From Agarophyton chilense (taxonomy: Eukaryota; Rhodophyta; Florideophyceae; Gracilariales; Gracilariaceae): a DNA stretch of 64,000 bases. Below, one piece after another: positions 54,830-64,000 of this stretch (its first letter is position 1; each line of letters opens with the position of its first letter). Below the pieces are notes generated by a model, which saw only the letters and a program-made list of their open reading frames with translations, did no database searches and was not told where the DNA came from. The stretch is from NCBI GenBank assembly GCA_030374765.1, contig JARGXX010000080.1:496001-560000 (forward strand). The letters are read 5' to 3'. A program made the translations under genes and the position numbers.

Positions 54830-55337
54830 TCCCGAGGAAAAGCCTTTCATGGGACTGCATCCAAGTTCTTGAAATACGAAGATGTCCGAAGCCAATACGA
54901 TTTGCATTATGTTCGACTGCTTTTAAAGGGCGGAAGGCAAGCGTTTCTTTTTTGCGTACGAAAATGTCGCCATGCGTGGAAAGACGGACGAAGAGAAGTC
55001 CGTGGAACTTCTCTGTCACTTAGAGAGTTCTGGGTTAAAATTCTATTATAGCACATTCGAAGAGTCGGGTTCGTTGACCAAGGAAGAAATGGATTCCAAC
55101 GCTTTAAAGAAGCAGATTATGGCCGAATTAAACCAGAAGAGCCAGACAGAAGATGATTTATACGAGGCAGTCTCTGGCCGCTCAAACTCTGAGAATCTGT
55201 TATACGCTTTGGCACAGTTGGACGCACTTTATAGACGTGTAGGTTCTAACGATACAGGTTTTTTCGGGTTGCTAAGGAATGCGATAGCCTCTATTGAAGT
55301 ACAATGCCCTTCAAGGGGGTTTCTTCCCAGGACTTAG
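54830..55337 (+). pseudogene. Retrotransposon gag-like fragment
   Basis: Frames around 54960-55337 read FFAYENVAMRGKTDEEKSVE, LLCHLESSGLKFYYSTFEES and GSLTKEEMDSNALKKQIMAE, then NLLYALAQLDALYRRVGSND. The run 'EEKxxxLLxHLxxxAxxFYYxxF' is the capsid start of a Ty3-type gag different from those of Gypsy-A, -B and -C. It ends near 55320, close to where the Gypsy-C upstream region begins, so it may have been cut by that insertion. Confidence 0.5.
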
Positions 55338-55339
55338 AG

Positions 55340-56357
55340 ATTTCGCTCGCTTGAGGACTAGCTTGGTCTATGACCAGCTATACCGCTATTGCGTGCCGAC
55401 GGCCGGTTAGGACTGGAAGGGCACACTGGTGGAACACGTAGACTGCACGGATGCCGACGCTCGAGTGCGAGTCGTGCCACACGTGGCCCGAATTCTACCT
55501 AATGGTTAGTATTATTTAGTATTATTTAGTATTTTTTAGTATTTATTTAGCTACTCGATCGCTATTTAATGTCTATTTTTCGGGCGCGCGCCCACTGTCA
55601 GGGGCCGCGCGCAACACTACTTAGGAGGTTGAGCACTGCTCCCCAGTAAACACCCTCTTGGAAGATCCCAAGGAGGGAGTCTTGGCTCTGAACTCTTCGC
55701 CTTCCGCGCGTCTTCGCCGCATACTGCGTGAGCGCCCGTCGCACGTTAGTTCATCCACCCCTCTGTCGACCAGAGTGCTACCACCACCGTGGGTTCATAT
55801 TTAATCGCCGACACTTGTCGTAGTTTCGCCCCTGTATAGGGTTTCGCCCCCGTTTTGCTCTTTTTCTCCGTTTTGGCTCTCGTGAGTGGCCGCCTCACTC
55901 ACCCCGCTCGTCCACCTCATACAAGTGTTCCCTCGCTCTTTTTCCGACAATCGCCGTGATACCGCTCCGCCTAGGATTGGTCACACCCCGGACTGTCCCG
56001 TGCTCACCTAAACACTCTAGGTATATCCCGCCGGATTGGCTTCGGTCTTACACTCGACTCCGTCGTGCCTTTCCAGAGTGGCTTTGTTCCTGTGCTCCGC
56101 TGGGACGCGTCTCCTCCGCATGAGGCGTGTCTCTCAAGAGAGGAAGATCCCGAACATCTTCGTGGTGTCTCCGCTCCAAGCGTTGTCCTACAAACTGGTA
56201 TCCCGACTTAGAAGTTTGAGTCGGGCACACTCAGTCACGATTAATCGGAAAGCTGACTCACAAATTGAGGTTGATCTCAGTGGCCCTCTTTGAGGAAGTT
56301 TCTTGGCCCCACTAGCCGATCGGGTTTGGGTATTCGCGTGTAACGGATTCTGATTTC
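55340..56357 (+). other. Presumed 5' LTR and leader of Gypsy-C
   Basis: Non-coding, C/T-rich. Includes a tandem AT-rich array at 55506-55550 and a G/C-rich hairpin-like CGGGCGCGCGCCC at 55578-55590. Ends cannot be set without a partner LTR. Confidence 0.45.
55506..55550. repeat. Short tandem repeat TTAGTATTAT type
   Basis: The unit (T)TAGTATTATT is repeated about four times with length variation within the presumed LTR of Gypsy-C. Confidence 0.85.
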
Positions 56358-58418
56358 ATGTGGTCCAAAGACCGTCCGAGGACGCGGAGTCAAACCTGTG
56401 CACCGGAACCCTCGCAATCATTCCGTATCCCGGTCCGTTCACGGTCTCATACCGGTGAATCGACTGGCTTGCCAGGTGGAAGGACCTCAAGACCTCCTGT
56501 CTCTGATTCGACACCCCCAGCAAGTAGAATAGGACAGGCGTCTGCCGCCCCCCAGATGCTCTCCCCTGCTAGGGATGTCACTCGAGATCCCAGCTTTGCA
56601 GCTGTGGAAGAGCAACTCCGCTCTATGCGGGAAGCTTAAATCATCCTTGCAGAGGAGTTCGATTCCCTTCGCAAGAAGGTTGATGACACTGCTACGCAGG
56701 ATTTTTCGGAGAACCTCCGTGTCCTCCGTGCTGATGTGAACTCGATTCTAGAGTCCCTTGGTGGACCCTCGGCCTTTGTCAAGGACGTCGCGGACAAGTT
56801 TCCGCGCGTCCGAAGCCGTCTTGAGACGTTGGAACAAACCCTGATGTCGGGGGATGATCTGGCCGAGCCGGGTGCAGTATCCCACAAAGGAAATAAGGAA
56901 GAGAACCACCAGGCTGGATACAAGCGATGAAACACGGATCCCGAACCGTCAGACTCCTCATCCTCGGAGTCCGACTCTTCCTATTCATCGGTGGAAGTAG
57001 CTCGCCGTGAGCGTTCCTCACGCTCTAAGCGGTCAACAGCCACCCATGGTGTGATCCGCGCCCGCACGAAGGGAAGGAAGCACACAGGTTTGAAGGAGCT
57101 GAAACCGACCTACTCTCTCTTTAAGAAGCTCTTATCGTACCGGTACTACCGTTTAGAGGACTCCTCTTTGGATCGTACACCCCGTGGTACGGGAAGGGTA
57201 AAGGACTGCATTAAGCGAATGCAGCTCTCACTACGAAACCAGTTGTTTTCTGGAGAAGACCCAATATTGGTGTTGGATTTCTTGGCACGCTTTGTCGCGG
57301 AAGCTGATATCCTTGGAATGAACGAGGGAGAGGCCTACATTGCCCTACCGTTCTTCTTACGTGGGCTTGCAGAAGACCAGTATCACTCTTTCAGAGGTTC
57401 ATCACGTGCCGACGAAGGAGGGGTTACATCCTGGCCGGAAGCAGTTCAGTACCTCTTAAGGTCGTATGCTACTAACTCCGCCATTCAGCAGGCTACACTA
57501 GCCCTGCGGGACACTCACCAACGTCCAGGCGAGTCGGAAACCGATTATTCGTCGCGCCTTGACAAGGCCTTCCACCGCTGTGGCAATGTTTACCCCGCTG
57601 AAGAGCGTTGCACCATGTTTGTCGATGGTTTGGACCCGGCAATCCGGACTCTTGTTGCTCGACGTCGATAAGATAGACCTAAAGCCACGTATTTGGAACT
57701 AGTGCAGTTCGCTCGGGCAGAAGGTGAAGCCCTGCGCACACGCACTCCTGGATCCAGGGTTAGGTCCGCAAAAGCGTTGATGTTACAACCGGGTACCCCG
57801 TCAGCTTCGATGATCGACGAACAGGCCTCTCGAAGGGATTATGATAACGTGCAGCCAGCCCATAGCGACGTTCATTACATCCGGACAACGGATTTACCCT
57901 CAACTTTGGACGAGTCACAATACGTGATTGAAAAAGACACGCTACTCTATGCGGATAATGGTCGCGTTCATGCGCCACGCGTCCCACACGAGAGGGGTAA
58001 TGTCCGCTTTTCGCGTCCTGGTTGGAGAGATACCCGCCCCGCGGTGAAGTTCGCCGAGACTCGCCACCCAACACCGGCTTCTGGTCTGACTTGTCATCTC
58101 TGCTATAAACCAGGCCATACTTTTCCACAATGTGTGTTGTCTCTCCGAGAATGGGCACAAGTCGTAGTCAATTACGAGGCCCTATCCCCGGAGGACAATG
58201 CAGATGTTCCGATTGCATCGTATATCCGTGCCCGAACGGATGTTACACGTCACGTGTCGCTTCCCAGAGCTCGGGTGGTAACTGCACCGGAATCCCGTGT
58301 CACCGACGTGGTCGGTCACCCCACCGCTTCTGCGGTACCTTCTGGACTTGATGCCCAGGCGTTGCCCGCTCAACGCCCTGAGCAGCCGCCTCCAGCGGAG
58401 CAGGCCCAGAAAAACTAA
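56358..58418 (+). pseudogene. gag: Gypsy-C gag, three in-frame stops, no frameshift
   Basis: One frame spans 687 codons from ATG 56358 (MWSKDRPRTRSQTC) to the TAA at 58416-58418. It is interrupted only by TAA at 56637-56639, TGA at 56928-56930 and TAA at 57669-57671. It contains a coiled coil (LRADVNSILESLGGPSAFVK), a Ser/Asp tract, a basic stretch, the capsid (DPILVLDFLARFVAEADILG, YLLRSYATNSAIQQ, RCGNVYPAEERCTMFVDGLD) and one zinc knuckle CHLCYKPGHTFPQC (CX2CX4HX4C, about 58092-58133). About 60% identical by eye to Gypsy-A gag in the capsid. Decay by substitution alone is notable. Confidence 0.88.
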
Positions 58419-58420
58419 AT

Positions 58421-58993
58421 GTGGGAGTCTCCTCTCAAGAAGGGGCGCCCTCAGAGTTGCGATCGATGGCGCCCGAGGCGTCCAAGCCTTGCTCCCCGGT
58501 CAAAATCCTTTCAAGGAAAGAGGCCGTCAATGACGTGAAATCGGAACACTTTCGTGTTCTGCGCCGTCCGTGGAAACGTGTTTCCCATAAATGGTTCTCG
58601 GATAGAGTTCTGGTGATGGCCAAGAGAAACCACAAGGTCTATGCTGACCTTGGCCTTTCACTTCAGTTTATGGTGCGACATCTTACCGTCTTAGACGCCG
58701 GGGCCGGTCCGAACTTTGTCGTGGAGGAAGTGTTTCCGCCTGATTTGCAGTCTAGAATCCGCCGCGACAAAGTCCAGGAGGTCGCTGACGCGAACAACAA
58801 ACCGTTAGATACGGTGGGTTTCATAAAAGTGGTAGTCCGCGTTGGCACTCGCGTGGTGCAACTCGACTTCGTCGTATGTCGGAAACTAGCCGCCCCAGTC
58901 ATCTTGGGTGCGACTTTTGCGACCGCTTCGTCGAAGCGATCTTCCCTTGCCAAAGGCTTGTCGAGATGGAAGATGGATCGGCCACTCCGATAG
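58421..58993 (+). pseudogene. Gypsy-C aspartic protease
   Basis: Follows gag by two bases in another frame, as when protease is reached by frameshifting. It reads LSLQFMVRHLTVLDAGAGPN, with DAGA in place of the usual DTGA/DSGA, then VQEVADANNKPLDTVGFIKV and VVCRKLAAPVILG. At about 58905 the reading passes into the next frame (CDFCDRFVEAIFPCQRLVEM), which is the normal end of the domain. That is a one-base shift inside the protease. Confidence 0.8.
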
Positions 58994-60970
58994 TTCGTGG
59001 TCCGCTTAGGCGTGCCACGAAAAAGCATGTCCCGCTACCGGCAGCACAGGAACCTGGACTGGATAACCGTGAATCTAATAGGCTCCGCGTCGCAGCGTCG
59101 TTGTGCGTCCCGCCTGAGGCCCAAATGATGGTGAAAGTAATCTCCCGTCAACACAGACTCCGGGTCTTGCAACCATTGGCGTCACTGTATGACATGCACA
59201 GCCTCGCAATTGCGAATGGAATCGTCTATGTGGAGCCAAACCAACCATTTCACGTGCTGATCGCCAATCTAGGGACTGTACCCCAGTATCTGGTGAAGAA
59301 CCAAGTGATAGGGTCCGTCATGCCGCACCCCATCGCTATGGTGCCGACAAAGCTGATTGCAGCTGACTTTCTCGGACTCGTTCACTCTAAAGAGGAGGAC
59401 ATCCCGGAAACCGTTTCATCGCCGGTACCCGGGGTTTAACCTGTAACATCAGGGACGCAGCCCGTTTCAACGAGTGGTGACCGCCCCGATCCAGTCCAAT
59501 AACTCGAGGACCTGGATCTCACCCACGTCCCGGAGTCATACCGCCATCGATTTCGAGAACTGTTAAGGTACTTCACCACTATGTGGAACGGCTCCCTTGG
59601 TGAGATTGCCACCAAGGAACAACGGATTGATTTGCTACCGGACACCCGACCCATCTTTCAGCACCCATACCGTGCCGGACCCGCCGCACGCGCGGAGGAA
59701 AAGGCACAAGTAGATAAAATGCTTCGAGCAGGATTCATTGAACCGGCTCAGTCGCCGTGGGCTTCTCCAGTAGTATGGGCTCCAAAGCAGGATGGTTCCT
59801 GGAGGTTTTGCGTCGAGTACCGTCAGTTGAATGCCGTCACCGTCCAGGACGTGTATCCAATCCCAAGAATGGACGAGTACATTGACTCGCTAGGCACCGC
59901 CACCGTTTTTACAACCCTGGACGCCAATTGGGGATACTGGCAAGTTCTGGTAAGGAAGCAAGACCAGGATAAAACCGCTTTCACTTGTCACTCCGGTCTC
60001 TACCGTTTCAAACGGATGCCTTTTGGTCTTACCAACGCCCCCGCTACTTTCCAGCGAGCCATCGACATCCTATAGGCCCGCTTCAAATGTCGGACCTGCC
60101 TGGTTTACCTGGATGACATAATCGTCTTCTCAGATAATCTGGACAAACATCTCACTCATGTGAGGGATATCATGACCACGCTTCAAGATGCGGGGGTCAC
60201 TCTTAAGTTGAAGAAATGTGACTTCTTCACGGACACCGTGAAGTATCTCGGCCCTGTTATCCGTCCAAGACGTGTTACAATCGAAGAGACTCGTCTTAAG
60301 TCACTCAAGGAAGCTAAAGAACCGCGGACGCAAACCGAGCTTCGTTCCTTTCTGGAACTTGCGAACGTCTACCCACGATTCATCCCGCCCTTTGTGGACA
60401 AAGCTGCACCGTTAAACGCGCTTTTGCGGAAAGGCCAAGCACCAAAACTGGACCCCTTAACCCCCGTTCAAACAGAATCTTCCAACTCTCTTAAGGATTC
60501 TGTCGTCTCCAACCCGATTCTCTCGCTGCCGAAGTCTGGAAGGCCCTTAACCGTAGATACGGACGCCAGCGACTACCAAGTAGGTTGTGCACAGTTTCAA
60601 ACTGCACCCAATCGGAAAGGACGCTCCGTAGGGTACTGGTACCGATCTCTAAACGTCCACGAGAAGAATTACTTCGTCTCAGAGAAGGGATGCCTTGCAG
60701 TAGTGTGGGCATTACAAACGTTGCGCCCCTACCTCATGGGTAATCATTTCACTGTTTTTATGGACCACGCATTACTTCGATGGCTACTCTCCATCTCGGA
60801 GCCTTCAGGCCGCTTGATGCGTTGGCGTCTCCGTCTAGCGGAATTTGATTTTGACGTGCATTACCGAAAAGGATCGTGCAACACCCAATCCGATGCTCTC
60901 TCCCGCCTGGTCACTACTGGCGAAGCACTACCCGTCAAAGACGGTGAAATACCCTGCTTTGCAGTGAATG
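58876..60970 (+). pseudogene. pol: Gypsy-C reverse transcriptase and RNase H
   Basis: One frame from the protease end to RNase H contains three in-frame stops (TAA 59437-59439, TAA near 59500, TAG 60073-60075). RT: SPVVWAPKQDGSWRFCVEYR, YPIPRMDEYIDSLGTATVFT, TLDANWGYWQ (catalytic Asp kept), MPFGLTNAPATFQRAID, CLVYLDDIIVFSD (YLDD kept). RNase H: LTVDTDASDYQVGCAQFQ, SEKGCLAVVWALQTLRPYLM, VFMDHALLRWLL and CNTQSDALSRLV, all four acids present. After the TAG the frame is open for over 600 codons. Confidence 0.92.
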
Positions 60971-61923
60971 GAGACGACGCTACCATCGAGGACGAAGTAC
61001 CGTGGTGGTCGAACCTCGAGGCCTGCCGGGGCTCTTACATCGGGCTGCCACCAGTCATCACGTATTACGGTTCGTACCTCATCGAGGATCCCGAGTCCAG
61101 ACTGTGGTCCGTGGTGATTACCGAATGGGCAGTCCGCGCGGCGGTGTTCATCCTCTGGGAGGTGTATGACCAGTACAGACTGTGGTTCCTCCCGTTCCGG
61201 TTGAGGTCCGCGACTCGCAGCCTGGACCTGAGCATCCCACTTGGTGGAGTAACCAACGTTGAAGAAGTGGCGGGTCTTCTCGATTACATTGACCAGTTGG
61301 ACTGGACCACCGTTCCGATTGAACAAAGCAGGCGCACTGTGGGTAGCCGGGGTCAGGACCTGTCACCAGGAAGGCGTACTCCCTTGGGAAGTAATTTCGT
61401 ATACTCTGACCCTTGGGAAGGGCACGAAATCTCCGCGGAGGAAGCGAACGAACTCCGGTTTGCACCACGCCATATCCCGGAGGGGCATCCGATCGGTTTC
61501 GTGGACGCGGATGGATATTACCACGTCTACGACGGCGACGATCCAATGGTGGACAACGAACCCGACGACGGGGAAGCGTACGCCGAGGCGGAGGTCGAGG
61601 GATCCGAAGGGGAAGGTCCCTCTAACGCGGGGACGCCAGCCACGCCTTACGCGGGTTTGGATAACCCCGCGGGGGCTGGGTCGGAGTACGCGGTAGCTGG
61701 ACCACCTCCGGTTCCACCGGTGAATCTCCCAAGTGGTGGGGCGTCCGCCCCAGGCGATGCGAGCTCCACTCTGGCGGGTCAAACGGCCGTGATCTTCCAG
61801 TTCCTGCGACAGGTGGGGCTGGGGACCAAAGCAGCGAGTGGCGATGTTGCCGCGATGCGCGAGGCCTTGATCACCCGCCTCCAGGGAGGTAACCAACCCG
61901 GGGGCGGTGAGGCGAACCCGTGA
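60971..61923 (+). other. Non-integrase C-terminal extension of the Gypsy-C pol frame
   Basis: In frame with RNase H and free of stops, about 310 codons encode a sequence with no zinc finger and no DD35E. It begins with a Trp-rich helical segment (WWSNLEACRGSYIGLPPVIT, SVVITEWAVRAAVFILWEVY, DQYRLWFLPFRL). An Asp/Glu-rich region (HVYDGDDPMVDNEPDDGEAY) and Gly/Ala/Pro-rich stretches follow, and it ends with a short helix (IFQFLRQVGLGTKAASGDVA). No family is recognised. It converges on the chromodomain ORF of Gypsy-D, 178 bp away, in the position where Gypsy-B has its opposite-strand ORF. It may be an antisense ORF of Gypsy-D fused by rearrangement to Gypsy-C. Confidence 0.5.
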
Positions 61924-62101
61924 CGGGGCACGCGATCCCGGTGGGGAGATTCCTTTGTGACTTAGAGTAGTATCCCGAGTGCTCGGTATTCCATCGATAG
62001 CTTCGAATAAAAACCAAGTGACTTGTGTAACCCAAAACCTTCCTTCACTAGCCTGTTCTCAAGCCAACCTACTTCTCTTTTCTCTTCCACCGAGGTGGGT
62101 G
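61924..62101. other. Short gap between two convergent ORFs
   Basis: 178 bp. On the minus strand GGTGGAAGAGAAAAGAGAAG (rc of 62077-62096) is a purine tract like a polypurine tract, directly after the chromodomain stop. No LTR start could be confirmed behind it. Confidence 0.4.
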
Positions 62102-64000
62102 TTATCCAACTTGGGCTTTAACAACCGATGCCGGGATTCCCGTCCGCGTTCTGCGGTGATATGACACCACCTTCGAACGTGGGAGATGTTCCATCGGCTC
62201 ATCCGAATCCCATTCGGGCCCTAAACCGTACCAACGGACGAGGTATTGAATATAACCATCCGGATGGTATGAGTGCTCCACTATGTGGTCGACCACGAAC
62301 TCCTTCTCGTCGACTTCCCGCCCTTGCCGTGTACGCGTCACCGGACCAAACCGGTGTACGTCCGCAGGTGCGTGTGGGCTACTGTGCCCTTCCCCCGAGG
62401 GGTCCATGGGTTGGCGTTGCCTTTCCATGCCGTGGGTAGGGGAACGAACCGGGTTCCGGGTTGCCTTGGCCGCTCGGCGGGTTGCTTCCGCCAAGGCGTC
62501 ATGACGAAGAGCGTCAGTTCGACGGCTTCGGCCGGAGGCCTTCCAGTGGGGCAAATCTCCCAGTTTTTGGGTCGGAATGCTTTCCGAGAGTTCTCGTGCA
62601 GAGGCCACCCTTCGGGGGAACGCGGACTCATCCCAAGGCTGGGTTTCGCGGTCGCGTTCCGCGAGTCGTCGGGGTGAAATCCGTCGCGACGGTGCTGGAC
62701 TTGACGCGGGAGGCGGTTTCATCACGGGGCGTCGTGCCTTGCCGGGTGAGCCGCCTTGGGCGTTGATTGGCGTATCTCCCGAGCCGGGTGTCTTCTGGTC
62801 ACGTGACACGTCCGGCTGATGGCTTGGAGTACTCCGCGCCGTGCTGCGTTCCGCCTCCTCACGTGAGGGCGTGTGCAACGGGGCTGCCGGTATGTCTGCT
62901 CGCTTGGGCGACAAAGTACCGCGACGGGCGTGCAACTCCGGGTCAACCGTGCCTTCCTCACCAACGGGCAGCGAAGTGCGCGGCGAGAAACCCCTGCGGG
63001 GAGCGAGTTCGTCCTCAACTATCCCTTTCGAGGGTTCAACTTCACTCGGCGACGAGGTGCTTCCGTCCTTGACGGGCACATTCTCCGGGGTGACCGGTGC
63101 TCCTTCGACAACGCTTTCGGGGTCAACCGAGACACTCGGAGTGCGTCCGCCACTGCGCGCGGGTTCTGAACCAGCATCAAGCGTGCTGGGTGTGAATCTC
63201 CCGTCTGCTACTGTGTGCTTGCCCGGCTTAGCCAGTGTGTCCTGCCATACAGTACGAGGGACCACTTCCGATCGATTCGGCCTAGAGGGGCCTGCGAGGG
63301 CGTGCTCTAAGTTTTCCAGCGTAGCTGGTGTCGACGAACCGTGACCCACGGGCCGCGGGTCAACGCTCGACGACATAGCCGGTCCAGTATAGAGAGGGCG
63401 AACAGCATACTGCGACGATTTCGGTTTCGCTTCGGCGAGAGGGTTTCCACTACGTGGTGCGTCCTGTCGAGTAGAGTCCCCGTGGGGAGTGCGATCAGAC
63501 GCAGATGCGGTGGCGCTTCCCATAGAGGGTTCAGCAACGGCTGTAGTGCGTAAATGCGGAGATGGCACGTCGGTAGACGGGACGTCCGGATCACCGTTGT
63601 TCTTGCTGGTGTGTCCAGGAGTCCGTGCACCACGGTTGTTATGACGCGACGAAGCGGTTTCCGTCTCTCGACGAGAGTTATGAGCCTCCTCCCCCTCCTG
63701 AGACGGAGCGGCATGGGGAGAAGTTGAAACACCCAACGGGCGGGGGTAGACACCGCGCCGTGGCGTGAGAGAAGAGAGGCCATTCTGGCCTTGGTCCGAT
63801 AAGATCGGCAAGTCAGAGAGTCCCCGGGTAGGGTGTGGTAACGCAGAAGGTCTGCAAACCACGGCAGTGAGCTGAGCCACTGTTGTGTGCTGAGCACCAT
63901 CATCCTCAGAGAGGGATTGTTGACCCATTTCGGTTACTTCCAACGTCGATGGCGGGGCGAGTACAACGCGGTCGCGGGAGATCCGCTCATGAGCGTCGAC
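62102..64000 (-). CDS. Gypsy-D polyprotein C-terminus: integrase tail, ~570-residue disordered linker, chromodomain
   Basis: The frame enters from the right edge and runs 632 codons without a stop to 62102. The first residues (HERISRDRVVLAPPS) match the end of the integrase C-terminal domain of chromoviruses. A very long Pro/Ser/Arg/Glu-rich linker with no fold follows. The chromodomain lies near 62130-62290 (EFVVDHIVEHSYHPDGYIQY, LVRWYGLGPEWDSDEP, MEHLPRSKVVSYHRR). The chromodomain would direct integration to heterochromatin. Absence of stops over 1.9 kb argues for a recent or constrained copy. Gag, RT and the integrase core must lie to the right of the window. Confidence 0.85.
   Translation of the reverse strand, partial: VDAHERISRDRVVLAPPSTLEVTEMGQQSLSEDDGAQHTTVAQLTAVVCRPSALPHPTRGLSDLPILSDQGQNGLSSLTPRRGVYPRPLGVSTSPHAAPSQEGEEAHNSRRETETASSRHNNRGARTPGHTSKNNGDPDVPSTDVPSPHLRTTAVAEPSMGSATASASDRTPHGDSTRQDAPRSGNPLAEAKPKSSQYAVRPLYTGPAMSSSVDPRPVGHGSSTPATLENLEHALAGPSRPNRSEVVPRTVWQDTLAKPGKHTVADGRFTPSTLDAGSEPARSGGRTPSVSVDPESVVEGAPVTPENVPVKDGSTSSPSEVEPSKGIVEDELAPRRGFSPRTSLPVGEEGTVDPELHARRGTLSPKRADIPAAPLHTPSREEAERSTARSTPSHQPDVSRDQKTPGSGDTPINAQGGSPGKARRPVMKPPPASSPAPSRRISPRRLAERDRETQPWDESAFPRRVASARELSESIPTQKLGDLPHWKASGRSRRTDALRHDALAEATRRAAKATRNPVRSPTHGMERQRQPMDPSGEGHSSPHAPADVHRFGPVTRTRQGREVDEKEFVVDHIVEHSYHPDGYIQYLVRWYGLGPEWDSDEPMEHLPRSKVVSYHRRTRTGIPASVVKAQVG

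Larger units (their letters stand above)
55340..61000 (+). mobile_element. Gypsy-C: Ty3/gypsy chromovirus-type element lacking integrase
   Basis: Order on the plus strand: presumed 5' LTR and leader (about 55340-56357), gag, protease, RT, RNase H. The leader shares TTTCGCCCCTGTATAGGGTT with Gypsy-A. After RNase H no zinc finger or integrase core follows. Instead the same frame continues into an unrelated tail (about 60970-61923). No 3' LTR matching the left side was found. The element is therefore either truncated by a rearrangement or organised differently from standard chromoviruses. Confidence 0.75.

Noticed and set aside
62870-63570. Plus-strand open frames in the right end of the window
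   Set aside because: They are shadows of the stop-free minus-strand linker/chromodomain ORF, without start context or motifs.
1-64000. CRISPR arrays, bacterial operons, riboswitches
   Set aside because: No regularly spaced direct repeats or ribosome-binding sites are present; the content is eukaryotic nuclear.

Overview
The window is nuclear DNA of a eukaryote and is dominated by decayed transposable elements. Three intronless host genes sit in one compact island at 14.2-19.8 kb: a plastid-targeted membrane protein, a PlsC-type acyltransferase and a PepN-type M1 aminopeptidase. Intronless genes, a plastid-targeting leader, Ty3/gypsy chromoviruses, Copia, PIF/Harbinger, Tc1, pogo, CACTA and piggyBac relics together suggest a TE-rich, intron-poor red alga of the Chondrus type. 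That assignment is inference; no rRNA, tRNA or organellar marker confirms it.

Layout. 1-~4.5 kb: Gypsy-A (minus), a chromovirus deletion derivative with an intact gag, a chromodomain and no pol. 4.7-10.8 kb: relics of Tc1, pogo-like and unassigned elements. 11.2-13.6 kb: AT-rich DNA with Tc1-like inverted repeats and a PIF/Harbinger relic. 14.2-19.8 kb: the host-gene island. 21.2-22.3 kb: a Myb/SANT-like TE ORF relic. 23.06-25.56 kb: a PIF/Harbinger transposase split exactly by a complete 1,539-bp Tc1 element (TIRs plus TA duplication). 25.56-34.67 kb: Gypsy-B (minus), with both LTRs (447 and 443 bp), a GGTACC duplication, a purine tract, all pol domains and an extra ORF on the opposite strand; it abuts half of another LTR copy lying in inverted orientation. 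35.5-41.4 kb: a CACTA-like relic. 42.8-47.4 kb: a 4.6-kb Copia element with LTRs of unequal length and a GAAAA duplication. 48.8-52.2 kb: a DDE transposase fragment, a Cys-motif ORF and, facing it, a piggyBac transposase whose frame carries two TAG stops. 54.8-61.9 kb: a gag fragment, then Gypsy-C (plus), whose pol frame runs from RNase H into about 310 residues that are not integrase. 62.1-64.0 kb: Gypsy-D (minus), an open integrase-tail/linker/chromodomain ORF leaving the window and converging on Gypsy-C.

How it fits together. The host genes are arranged divergently (plastid protein and acyltransferase share about 0.5 kb of upstream DNA) and then convergently (acyltransferase and aminopeptidase, 187 bp apart). 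Everything else is layered mobile DNA, and the nesting gives a relative order: Harbinger first, then the Tc1 in its catalytic region, and separately an old LTR followed by Gypsy-B. The most unusual features are the opposite-strand ORFs downstream of the chromodomain in the chromoviruses, the gag-to-integrase-tail deletion in Gypsy-A, and the convergent piggyBac/Cys-motif gene pair.
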